Shown in pieces: positions 19,616-26,297 of a stretch of DNA of 40,145 nucleotides. The DNA is taken from positions 1 to 40,145 of the forward strand of contig CALWXH010000013.1 of NCBI GenBank assembly GCA_944385465.1, in the 5' to 3' direction. Every line of letters begins with the position of its first letter. Position 1 is the first letter of the stretch. The stretch is from an uncultured Oscillospiraceae bacterium. GTDB taxonomy: Bacteria; Bacillota; Clostridia; Oscillospirales; Oscillospiraceae. Made by a program: the position numbers and the translations under genes. The notes under the pieces are model-generated. The model was not told where the DNA came from and did not search any database. It saw only the letters and a program-made list of their open reading frames with translations.

Positions 19616-20431
19616 TCAATAGACCGTAATATCGATTTCCGCCACCTCGTCTCCCACGTCCTCCCCCAAAAAGGCGGAGGCCAGGGCGGCGAAGTCGCCG
19701 GAGTCGTCGCTGACGAAAAAGCGGTGGCGGCCCGGCCGGTCCCGGCCGGCACGCAGCCCCTGGCCGGCCAGCTGGCCGGCCACCCACTGGGCGCACTGCT
19801 CGCCCACATCCACCAGGGCCACCTGGGGGCCCATAAAGGCGGAGATCAGCGGCTTGAGCAGGGGGTAGTGGGTACACCCCAGCATGAGGGTGTCCACCCC
19901 GGCATCCTTCAGGGGGGCCAGGTATTCGGCCACCACCGTCTCGGCCACAATGTCCCCGGGCTGGTACCGGCCGTTTTCCACCAGGGGAACCAGCAGCGGG
20001 CAGGAGCGCGCGGTCACCTGGGTGCCCGGGCGCAGGGCGGCCAAAGCCCGCTCATAGGCGCCGGAGCGGATGGTGGCCTTGGTGCCGATGAGGCCCACCT
20101 TTCCACTTTGGGTGAGCCGGGCCGCCGCCCGGGCGGCGGGCTCCACCACCCCATAGATGGGGGTGGCCCACTCGCTGCGCAGGGTGTCCAGGGCGGTGGT
20201 GGACACGGTGCCGCAGGCCACCACAATGGCCTTGGGCTGGAAGGTGCCCAGGAAGGCCACGTCCTGCCGGGCGTAACGGATGATGGTGTCCCGGGAGCGG
20301 CCGCCGTAGGGCACCCGGCCGGTGTCCCCGAAGTAGACCAGATCCTCCTCCGGCAGAATCCGGGCCAGCTCCCGCACTGCGGTGAGCCCCCCCAGTCCGG
20401 AGTCAAATACCCCGATGGGCCGGTTGTCCAT
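19616..20431 (-). CDS. murI: Glutamate racemase
   Basis: Interconverts L- and D-glutamate, supplying D-Glu for peptidoglycan. It is 271 residues. GVFDSGLGGLTAVREL, with catalytic-site Asp9 and Ser10, and YFGDTGRVPYGGRS are typical. The two catalytic cysteines are Cys73 in VVACGTVS and Cys186 in LGCTHYPLL. The first motif reads ACGT instead of the usual ACNT, so the Asn next to the Cys is a Gly here. The start at 20431 has GGAGGGG 6 bases upstream; 44 upstream codons are discarded as leader. A sigma-A promoter lies about 50-75 bp upstream, and DUF1934 and argS follow. Confidence 0.94.
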   Translation of the reverse strand: MDNRPIGVFDSGLGGLTAVRELARILPEEDLVYFGDTGRVPYGGRSRDTIIRYARQDVAFLGTFQPKAIVVACGTVSTTALDTLRSEWATPIYGVVEPAARAAARLTQSGKVGLIGTKATIRSGAYERALAALRPGTQVTARSCPLLVPLVENGRYQPGDIVAETVVAEYLAPLKDAGVDTLMLGCTHYPLLKPLISAFMGPQVALVDVGEQCAQWVAGQLAGQGLRAGRDRPGRHRFFVSDDSGDFAALASAFLGEDVGDEVAEIDITVY

Positions 20432-20476
20432 CACGTCCCCTCCTCTCCGGCATACCGCCGCATTTGAAACTACGCT

Positions 20477-20505
20477 ATTATATGATATCTCCTGCGCAAA
20501 AACAA
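20477..20505 (-). promoter_or_regulatory. Sigma-A promoter of murI
   Basis: Minus strand: TTGTTT (20500-20505), 17-bp spacer, TATAAT (20477-20482). The -10 is perfect and the -35 is weak. Confidence 0.7.
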
Positions 20506-20591
20506 GAGGGGATTTCTCCAACTTTTTCTGCCGGTTTCCCCGGCTTTCTCCACGCAACTCCATAAGCCCGGCGGGGCCCGCCCCGCCCCGG

Positions 20592-20624
20592 TGGAAAAGG
20601 AAAGACGCCGTCCTGCGGCGTCTT
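20592..20624 (-). terminator. Terminator behind the SLH glycosidase gene
   Basis: Stem GAAAGACGCCG / CGGCGTCTTTC with a 5-base loop, followed by CTTTTCC on the minus strand, about 20 bp after the stop codon. Confidence 0.85.
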
Positions 20625-20642
20625 TCGCTTCCGCGTCCCCTC

Positions 20643-22964
20643 TCAGGCGTGGGAGAGGGGTGCCTTTTCCATATCGTAGATCATCACCAGCAGCTTGGCG
20701 GCGCTGCCCCGGTCGATGTTCTCCTGGGGATTGAGCCTGCCGTCGCTACCCTGTACCACACCCCGGGCCACCAGGGTCTGGACATAGGGGGCCGCCCAGG
20801 GGCTCACCTGGTCTGCGTCCGCAAAGGCGGACAGATCGCAGCTCTCCGTCCCCGCCAGCACCCGGCCCATCATGGTCATGGCCGCCTCCCGGGTCACCGG
20901 CTGGTCCACCCGGGCATACAGCGCCCCGTCTTCCCCGGAGCCCTGGAACACCCCGAGGGCATACAGCGCCTTGACCGAGGGCAGCATCCACCCGGCAATG
21001 GAGGCGCTGTCGGCAAAGGGCAGCTCCACCCCCTCATAGGCGCCGGTGTCCACATCCAGCAGCCGGGCCAGGAACACCAGCAGCTCCCCCCTGCTCATCT
21101 GGGCGTTGGGGCGGAAGGTATAGGTGCCGTCCTCCTCGCCAAAGCCCTGGGTGATCCCCAGCTGATAGAGCTTTGTCACATAGTCCGACGCCCAGTGCCC
21201 GCCCATGTCGGTAAAGGGGTCGCCCCGGCTCACTGTCACGGTGATATTCACCGTCCGCCCGCCGGCCGACACCAGGATGGAGCCCTGGGCATTGCCGCTG
21301 CCGGCGGTAAACCTGCCGCTGCTGTCCACGGTGCCGATGGCGCTGTCCGCGCTCCAGCGGGCGCCCCCCGACACGGCGGCGGGGAGATTGTACCACTTGC
21401 CGGAAATGGACAGCTGGACGCTCTCCCCCGCCTTCAGGGTCAGGCGGCTCACCTGCGCGCCATTGCTGGCCCGGGTCACCGAGATGGAGGACAGGCTGTC
21501 CACCACCCGCACGGTGCAGCTGCCCTGCGTGCCCGCGCCGGAGGCCTGGATCTCATAGGTCCCCGGCGTGTCCCCGGCGGTGTACACCGCGCCGGTTCCG
21601 CCGCTGCTCTGGATCGTCCCCCCGGCGGCGCTCCACACCGGCTGCTCCCCCTGCATGGCATAGCCCGCCGTGTCATAGGCCGCCGCGGTCAGGGAGATGC
21701 TCCCCCCCGTCAGCACCACCTGGCTGTCCGGCTCCACAGCATAGCCCGCCTGCACTCCGGTGGGCTGGCTGGAGGTCAGGAAGAGGATGCAGTTGTTCAG
21801 CCGCCGGTTGCTCTGGGAGGGGCGGCTGACAATCCCGAAGCTGTCCTCTCCGGGCAGGGTGGCCCCCAGGGCGGTGGATCCGCCCCCGTCCAGCCCCACG
21901 GCGGTGACGCATCCCAGCTCCACCAGGCGCTGGGCCACCTGGGTGTAGGTGGCCCCCACCGAGTACCCAGACTGCCGGCCGTCGATGGTGTAGACAATCA
22001 CGCTGCCGTCCGCCTTCAGGCCCACGGCGGTGCGGGGCGCCGCCCCGCCGGGCAGGCCGGACACCACCTGCCCGTCACGCACCAGGGTCTCCAGTCCGGT
22101 GATGCCGTACTGCGCGTCCGACCAGTCCCCCCGGCCCCCGGTGACAGACACCGTAACCTGCGTCCCCGGCTGAAGGGCGCGCAGCTTGTCCAGCAGCTCC
22201 TGCCCCGCGTCTTGCGCGGCATAGAGCATATAGCTCCCGGAGGGAAGATACCCGTTGAAGGCCACCCCCTCCTGGAAGGTGTCCGTCACGGACTCCACCG
22301 TCATGGTCACGCTGCCATTCATGGTCAGCGCCCCGTCCCCCTGGGGCCGCAGGATGGCGTACACGCAGGGGCCGCTGGTGTTTACTTTGGAGGAGAAGTC
22401 CTCATTATAAAGGTACAGCCCGGCAGCGGTGCGATAGGCGTTGAAGCCCTGAAAGCTCAGCTGCTCCCCGTTCCAGGACACCGTTTTGGTCAGCGGACTC
22501 TCATCCACAAAGAAGCTGCCATCCCCACGGATGCCCAGCATCGTGGCGTTGCCCACGTCCACCGAGCGCAGCACGCCCTGCGTGAGCAGCAGGCCCACGA
22601 TGGTGCCGTCGTAGTTGAAAAAGCCCCCGTTCACGCCGGCGGCCACCCGCCAGCCCGCCGCCTCCATCTGGCCGGCGGCGGAGACCAGGCTGTTGGTGCT
22701 GGCCACATAGGTGCCGCTGAACACCATGGGCGACACCCCGCTGCCCGGGGTATATGTAAGGTAGTGCTCGGTGCGCAGGTCGGAGTAGGTGGCCGACCAC
22801 AGGCTGCCCTCCACCAGCTCCAGGCCGGGGGCCAGCCAGGTCTTCTCCTCCACCAGCTCGCTGCCCAGGGCCAGCGAGGCAAACGCCGTCTGCCCCAGGG
22901 ACATGGACGCCATCAGCACCGCGGCCAGGGCCGCGGCGCACAATTTTTTCCACTGTTTTCTCAT
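20643..22964 (-). CDS. Secreted SLH-anchored phosphodiester glycosidase (NAGPA domain)
   Basis: A 773-residue exported protein. Residues 1-28 form a signal peptide (MRKQWKKL, hydrophobic stretch, QTAFA). About 80-390 is a phosphodiester glycosidase (NAGPA) domain with VAAGVNGGFFNYDG, RTAVGLKADGSVIVYTIDG and VGLDGGGSTAL, a fold that hydrolyses sugar phosphodiesters. About 405-565 holds two Ig-like segments. Three SLH repeats end the protein (for example FTDMGGHWASDYVTKLYQLGI), so it should bind the cell-wall secondary polymer. The start at 22964 has GGAGG 5 bases upstream. It follows hemW by 39 bp, probably on the same mRNA. The natural substrate, perhaps a wall glycopolymer, is inference. Confidence 0.88.
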   Translation of the reverse strand: MRKQWKKLCAAALAAVLMASMSLGQTAFASLALGSELVEEKTWLAPGLELVEGSLWSATYSDLRTEHYLTYTPGSGVSPMVFSGTYVASTNSLVSAAGQMEAAGWRVAAGVNGGFFNYDGTIVGLLLTQGVLRSVDVGNATMLGIRGDGSFFVDESPLTKTVSWNGEQLSFQGFNAYRTAAGLYLYNEDFSSKVNTSGPCVYAILRPQGDGALTMNGSVTMTVESVTDTFQEGVAFNGYLPSGSYMLYAAQDAGQELLDKLRALQPGTQVTVSVTGGRGDWSDAQYGITGLETLVRDGQVVSGLPGGAAPRTAVGLKADGSVIVYTIDGRQSGYSVGATYTQVAQRLVELGCVTAVGLDGGGSTALGATLPGEDSFGIVSRPSQSNRRLNNCILFLTSSQPTGVQAGYAVEPDSQVVLTGGSISLTAAAYDTAGYAMQGEQPVWSAAGGTIQSSGGTGAVYTAGDTPGTYEIQASGAGTQGSCTVRVVDSLSSISVTRASNGAQVSRLTLKAGESVQLSISGKWYNLPAAVSGGARWSADSAIGTVDSSGRFTAGSGNAQGSILVSAGGRTVNITVTVSRGDPFTDMGGHWASDYVTKLYQLGITQGFGEEDGTYTFRPNAQMSRGELLVFLARLLDVDTGAYEGVELPFADSASIAGWMLPSVKALYALGVFQGSGEDGALYARVDQPVTREAAMTMMGRVLAGTESCDLSAFADADQVSPWAAPYVQTLVARGVVQGSDGRLNPQENIDRGSAAKLLVMIYDMEKAPLSHA

Positions 22965-23003
22965 GGGTACCTCCAAAGGCGATCTTCCAGGGTATTCCGG
23001 CCC

Positions 23004-24203
23004 TCATCTGCCGGGCAGTCCGCCCTCCCGGATCTTCTCCAGGGTGTCGGACAAAGTGGCCGCCTCCTGGGCCTCCAGCAGTTCACCGATGAGCCGGTTG
23101 GATAGCAGGAAGCCCTCCGGGGTAAAATGCCACCGGCGGCCCGACCGCTCCACCCAGCCCCGCTGCTCATAGTCCGACAGCTTGACGGCGATGGGGTCGA
23201 AATTCATGTAGAACTGCCGCCGGTACTCCCACTCCTCAATGCCGTGGGTGGTGCGCAGGCGGAGCATGAGATACTCGCTGCCCCGCTCCCGCAGGGGGAT
23301 GCGCTGGGACTCCGCCAGGATTTCCTCCCCCTCCAGCACGCCCTGGATGTACCGCTCCAGGTCCCGGATAAAGGCGAAGCGGCAGCCGCCGAAGTCGGAG
23401 TGGGCCGCCGCCCCCAGGCCCAGGTAGGGCCGCCCCATCCAGTATTTCAGATTGTGCCGGGACTGGAAGCCGGTGCGGGCAAAGTTGGAGATCTCGTACT
23501 GCTCATAGCCCGCCCGGGCCAGCCGCTCCACCGTCCAGAGATACCGCTCGGCCTGTTCATCGTCGTCGGGCAGGCGCTCCCCCCGCTCCACCCGCTGGGC
23601 CAGGGGGGTGCCCGGCTCCAGGGTCAGCCCATAGCAGGACAGATGCTCCGGCGCCAGGGCCAGGGCCTTCTCCACCGAGTCCTTCCAGCTGTCCATGCTC
23701 TGGCCGGGAAGGCCGTAGATCAGGTCCAGATTCAGCGCCCGGATCTTCGCCTCCCGCACGGCGGCCACCGCGTCCATCACCTGCTGGAAATTATGGGGCC
23801 GGTGGACGCTGCGCAGCTCGGCGTCGCAGGCCGACTGCATCCCCATGGACACCCGGTTCACCCCCAGCCGGCGCAGGCGGCGCAGCATTCTGCCGTCGGC
23901 GCTGTCCGGGTTCACCTCCAGGGTGATCTCCGTGTTCTTGGCCAGGGAAAACTTTTTCCTCACGGCCTTGAGCAGCTCGCACAGCCGTTTTTCTCCGTAC
24001 CAGCTGGGGGTGCCTCCGCCGATGTAGACGCTGTTCACCACGCTTTTCCTGGTCAGGGGCGCGCTCTCCGCGATATGGCGCAGCAGGGCCTTCTGGTAAT
24101 CGTCCATCCGGTCCTCCCGCCCCGCCAGGGAGTAGAAATCGCAGTAGTCGCACTTGCTGCGGCAAAAAGGAATGTGCAGATACAGCCCCAATGTCTCGCC
24201 CAT
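23004..24203 (-). CDS. hemW: HemW, radical SAM coproporphyrinogen-III-oxidase-like protein
   Basis: A 399-residue radical SAM protein of the HemW family, thought to be a heme chaperone rather than the oxidase. The 4Fe-4S cysteines are Cys14, 18 and 21 in PFCRSKCDYCDF. VYIGGGTPS, EVNPDS and RVSMGMQSA follow, as in HemW. The C-terminal HemN_C region contains the YGLTLEPGTPL and ISNFAR segments. The ATG at 24203 is chosen because GGAGGG is 5 bases upstream; the GTG two codons earlier overlaps that site. It has its own sigma-A promoter and is followed by the SLH glycosidase. In older annotations it would be called hemN or YqeR. Confidence 0.92.
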   Translation of the reverse strand: MGETLGLYLHIPFCRSKCDYCDFYSLAGREDRMDDYQKALLRHIAESAPLTRKSVVNSVYIGGGTPSWYGEKRLCELLKAVRKKFSLAKNTEITLEVNPDSADGRMLRRLRRLGVNRVSMGMQSACDAELRSVHRPHNFQQVMDAVAAVREAKIRALNLDLIYGLPGQSMDSWKDSVEKALALAPEHLSCYGLTLEPGTPLAQRVERGERLPDDDEQAERYLWTVERLARAGYEQYEISNFARTGFQSRHNLKYWMGRPYLGLGAAAHSDFGGCRFAFIRDLERYIQGVLEGEEILAESQRIPLRERGSEYLMLRLRTTHGIEEWEYRRQFYMNFDPIAVKLSDYEQRGWVERSGRRWHFTPEGFLLSNRLIGELLEAQEAATLSDTLEKIREGGLPGR

Positions 24204-24253
24204 AGGCACCCTCCGTTTCCCGGTCCGGGACCGATGTTCACACTATGCCAGAC

Positions 24254-24282
24254 AGTATACCTCTTTTCGACGGAATTTTCAA
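24254..24282 (-). promoter_or_regulatory. Sigma-A promoter of hemW
   Basis: Minus strand: TTGAAA (24277-24282), 17-bp spacer, TATACT (24254-24259). The promoter is close to consensus. Confidence 0.8.
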
Positions 24283-24380
24283 TCCTTCTCCGGAGCCGTT
24301 CCGGCGGTCGGCTGCGATGAGGACATTTTCTTCAGAATAATTTAATATAATTTTAATAATCATATTTCGTCATTTTTCTA

Positions 24381-24409
24381 TTGATATTTCAGAATGGCCG
24401 TGTTATACT
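24381..24409 (+). promoter_or_regulatory. Sigma-A promoter of the hemolysin III gene
   Basis: TTGATA (24381-24386), 17-bp spacer, TATACT (24404-24409). An AT-rich stretch at 24330-24380 just upstream may act as an UP element. It is divergent from the hemW promoter. Confidence 0.8.
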
Positions 24410-24442
24410 ATACCCATCCTCACAGAAAGGAAGGCGTCCGCC

Positions 24443-25177
24443 ATGGAGCACGTTCTCACCCAAACCCCCTTTGACAATCTGCCGGCCCCCCGCAAACGCG
24501 TCCGTCCCCAGGAGCAGGGCCGGAATCCTTATGACGGGCTGCGCCCCTGGTCCGCCATCACCCACGGCATCGGCGCGGCGCTGGCCGTGGTGGGGACGGC
24601 GCTGCTGCTGATCCGCACGGTGCTGACCGGCGGCGACCTGTGGAAGCTGGTGTCCTTCTCCATCTACGGGCTGGCCATGACCGTGCTGTACACCGCCTCC
24701 ACCCTGTACCACTGTGTAAACACCTCGGTGCGGGGGCGCATCGCCCTGCGGAAATACGACCACAGCGCCATCTACTTTCTCATCGCCGGCACCTATACCC
24801 CCGTATGCCTCACCGCCCTGCGGGGCCCCTGGGGCTGGTCCATGCTGGGGGTGATCTGGGCCCTGGCCATCGCCGGGCTGGTGATGAGCCTCACCTGGAT
24901 CAACTGCCCCAGAAAGGTCACCTCCACCATCTATATCGCCATGGGCTGGCTGGCGGTCATCGCGGTCTATCCTCTGATCGTCACCCTGGGCCTGCACGGC
25001 ATTCTCTGGCTGCTGGCCGGCGGGGTGCTGTACACCATCGGCGGGGTGCTCTACGCCCTGAAGTGGCCCGGCCGGGACAACCCCCGCTTCGGCTGCCACG
25101 AGGTGTTCCACGTGTTCATCCTGCTGGGCTCCATCGCCCACTTCCTCATGGTCTACCGGGTGCTGCTGCCCCTGTGA
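24443..25177 (+). CDS. Hemolysin III / TrhA family membrane protein
   Basis: A 244-residue protein with seven predicted membrane helices from about residue 38 on, after a hydrophilic Arg/Pro-rich N-terminus. The family signatures are visible: AITHGIGAALAVVG, LYTASTLYHC, YDHSAIYFLIAGTYTP and a C-terminal FGCHEVFHVFILLGS. The conserved Ser, His and Asp of these motifs form the presumed metal site shared with PAQR receptors. Despite the name, haemolysis is not the likely role; relatives are linked to membrane fluidity. The ATG has AAGGAAGG 8 bases upstream. It is a monocistronic unit with a strong promoter and terminator. Confidence 0.92.
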   Translation: MEHVLTQTPFDNLPAPRKRVRPQEQGRNPYDGLRPWSAITHGIGAALAVVGTALLLIRTVLTGGDLWKLVSFSIYGLAMTVLYTASTLYHCVNTSVRGRIALRKYDHSAIYFLIAGTYTPVCLTALRGPWGWSMLGVIWALAIAGLVMSLTWINCPRKVTSTIYIAMGWLAVIAVYPLIVTLGLHGILWLLAGGVLYTIGGVLYALKWPGRDNPRFGCHEVFHVFILLGSIAHFLMVYRVLLPL

Positions 25178-25178
25178 C

Positions 25179-25217
25179 AACCGCCCGCGCACAAACGTGC
25201 GCGGGCGGTTTCTTTTC
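25179..25217 (+). terminator. Terminator behind the hemolysin III gene
   Basis: Perfect 14-bp stem AACCGCCCGCGCAC / GTGCGCGGGCGGTT with a 4-base loop and TCTTTTC tail, starting 1 bp after the stop codon. Confidence 0.9.
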
Positions 25218-25365
25218 TGCCAGTTCCCGCACCGGCGGGCGGGGTGCGCACCGCTGATGGTGCATCCTCAGTTTCGCCTGAGACGCACCATCCGTGGTGC
25301 GTCATCCGTCTGCCGGGACGAGACCCAGCAATCCACAGGGCTTGCCGGAACTTTCCGGCGCGCAG
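25218..25365. repeat. Repeat family copy F, internally deleted
   Basis: Only the two palindromic ends of the A-G family remain: GTTCCCGCACCGGCGGGCG at the left and an inverted CCGGGACGAG..AGCAATCC..GGGCTTGCCGGAACTTTCCGG at the right. About 70 bp lie between them, including a TGCGCACC / ATGGTGC-rich section and a GACGCACCAtccgTGGTGCGTC hairpin. It looks like a miniature derivative lacking the core. It lies between two terminators. Confidence 0.75.
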
Positions 25366-25377
25366 TCTGCATGACGC

Positions 25378-25414
25378 AAAAGAAGCAGGCGCAAAAGCGC
25401 CTGCTTCTTTGTTG
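25378..25414 (-). terminator. Bidirectional terminator behind the ECF S-component gene
   Basis: Perfect 14-bp stem AAAGAAGCAGGCGC / GCGCCTGCTTCTTT with an AAAA loop; T-rich on both strands. It is some 180 bp after the stop codon of the minus-strand gene. Confidence 0.85.
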
Positions 25415-25595
25415 TCACGCCTCACCTGTTCGCGACGCCCGGCTTCCCTCCGACTCGGGCTGGTCTGCGGGCCGCCTTGCGGCCCTGCGCTGTCTCGCCT
25501 GTCGGCTCGGTCGTGCGGTGGCGCTTGCCACTGGCAAGCACCGCCCCTCGCTCCGGTCCATCCGGGCTGCTCACGACGGCTCGGGCGCTTCTTTA
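25415..25595 (-). other. GC-rich structured 3' region of the ECF S-component gene
   Basis: 180 bp between the stop codon and the terminator, with no gene. It has strong hairpins, for example around 25514-25545 (GCGGTG..GCTTGCCA / TGGCAAGC..CACCGC) and GCGGGCCGCC / GGCGGCCC-like pairs around 25467-25490. It should be transcribed as a long 3' untranslated region. I cannot name it. It does not match the A-G family. Confidence 0.5.
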
Positions 25596-26174
25596 TTACG
25601 CCAGCACCCGTTCCAGGTGTGCCGCCTTCAGCGCCCGCTGGACGGCCACCCCCAGGATGGGGGCGATGACCACCGCCACCACGCCGTTGAACACCGAGGA
25701 GGGGGCGGCCTCCACCACGGCGGCCCAGGCGGTGGTGGTGTTCAGCCCGGCCACCAGCAGCCCGTCCAGGAAAAACTTCTTGCCCAGGTACAGCGCCATA
25801 TAGGCCGCCGCCGCCACGGCGGTGGAGGCCACCTCGGCGGCATAGTTGCTCTTCCGGCGGAAGGCGTACTGGAACATGGCCCCCGCCACCAGGCCATACA
25901 CGCCCTTGGTGATCAGGGTGATGGGGGCGGAGGACACATAGGCCGGGTTGGTCAGGTCAAACAGGGCCGACCCGATGCCCGACGCCAGAGCGCCCCACCA
26001 GGGCCCCAGCAGGATGCCGGACAGGGCGCACATGCTGTTGCCCAGGTGGAACCGGTTCATCCCCAGGATGGAGGGGATCTGGATCTGCAGGTCAGAGGCC
26101 ACCAGCACCAGGGCGGCCATCACCGCGGTCACGCATAATCTCAGCACATGGTGGTGCTGTCTGGTGAGATTCAT
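25596..26174 (-). CDS. ECF transporter S component, probably for vitamin B6
   Basis: A 192-residue substrate-binding membrane subunit of an energy-coupling factor transporter, with about six helices. Typical segments are VLVASDLQIQIPS, NRFHLGNSMCALSGILLGPWWGALASGIGSAL and ITKGVYGLVAGAMF. The start at 26174 has AAGGAG 8 bases upstream; the GTG three codons earlier overlaps it. No ATPase or T subunit lies nearby, so it would use shared EcfA/T. It is divergent from a MocR-type regulator with operator-like half-sites between, the layout of PdxR-controlled pyridoxine uptake genes. The substrate is therefore inferred from context only; thiamine or another vitamin is possible. Confidence 0.82.
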   Translation of the reverse strand: MNLTRQHHHVLRLCVTAVMAALVLVASDLQIQIPSILGMNRFHLGNSMCALSGILLGPWWGALASGIGSALFDLTNPAYVSSAPITLITKGVYGLVAGAMFQYAFRRKSNYAAEVASTAVAAAAYMALYLGKKFFLDGLLVAGLNTTTAWAAVVEAAPSSVFNGVVAVVIAPILGVAVQRALKAAHLERVLA

Positions 26175-26200
26175 GGAGCTCACTCCTTCCCGGCCGTCCC

Positions 26201-26229
26201 TTGACGGCCCGGTGATTACCTGCTATTAT
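26201..26229 (+). promoter_or_regulatory. Sigma-A promoter of the MocR gene
   Basis: TTGACG (26201-26206), 17-bp spacer, TATTAT (26224-26229). Its -10 overlaps the minus-strand -10 of the ECF gene (TATAAT, 26225-26230), so the two divergent promoters probably exclude each other. Confidence 0.7.
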
Positions 26230-26230
26230 A
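26225..26230 (-). promoter_or_regulatory. -10 box of the ECF S-component gene
   Basis: Perfect TATAAT on the minus strand, without a recognisable -35 at 16-18 bp. This is the pattern of an activator-dependent promoter. It leaves a leader of about 45 nt. Confidence 0.55.
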
Positions 26231-26235
26231 CTCAC

Positions 26236-26286
26236 AACTGATATGATAGAAATGCTCAGTTTCCAACTTTTTTATGTGGTCAGTTT
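26236..26286. promoter_or_regulatory. Putative MocR operator: two direct and one inverted half-site
   Basis: TGCTCAGTTT (26253-26262) and TGGTCAGTTT (26277-26286) repeat with 24-bp phasing. A third, inverted half-site AACTGA lies at 26236-26241. The block is downstream of the MocR promoter and upstream of the ECF -10 box. It could therefore both repress mocR and activate the transporter. That two-direct-plus-inverted layout is known for PdxR-type regulators. Confidence 0.55.
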
Positions 26287-26297
26287 GGAGGTATCCC

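Noticed and set aside
20382-23105. 907-codon + strand open frame opposite the SLH glycosidase gene
   Set aside because: His/Gln/Gly-rich antisense translation without any motif; the minus frame has a signal peptide, NAGPA and SLH domains.
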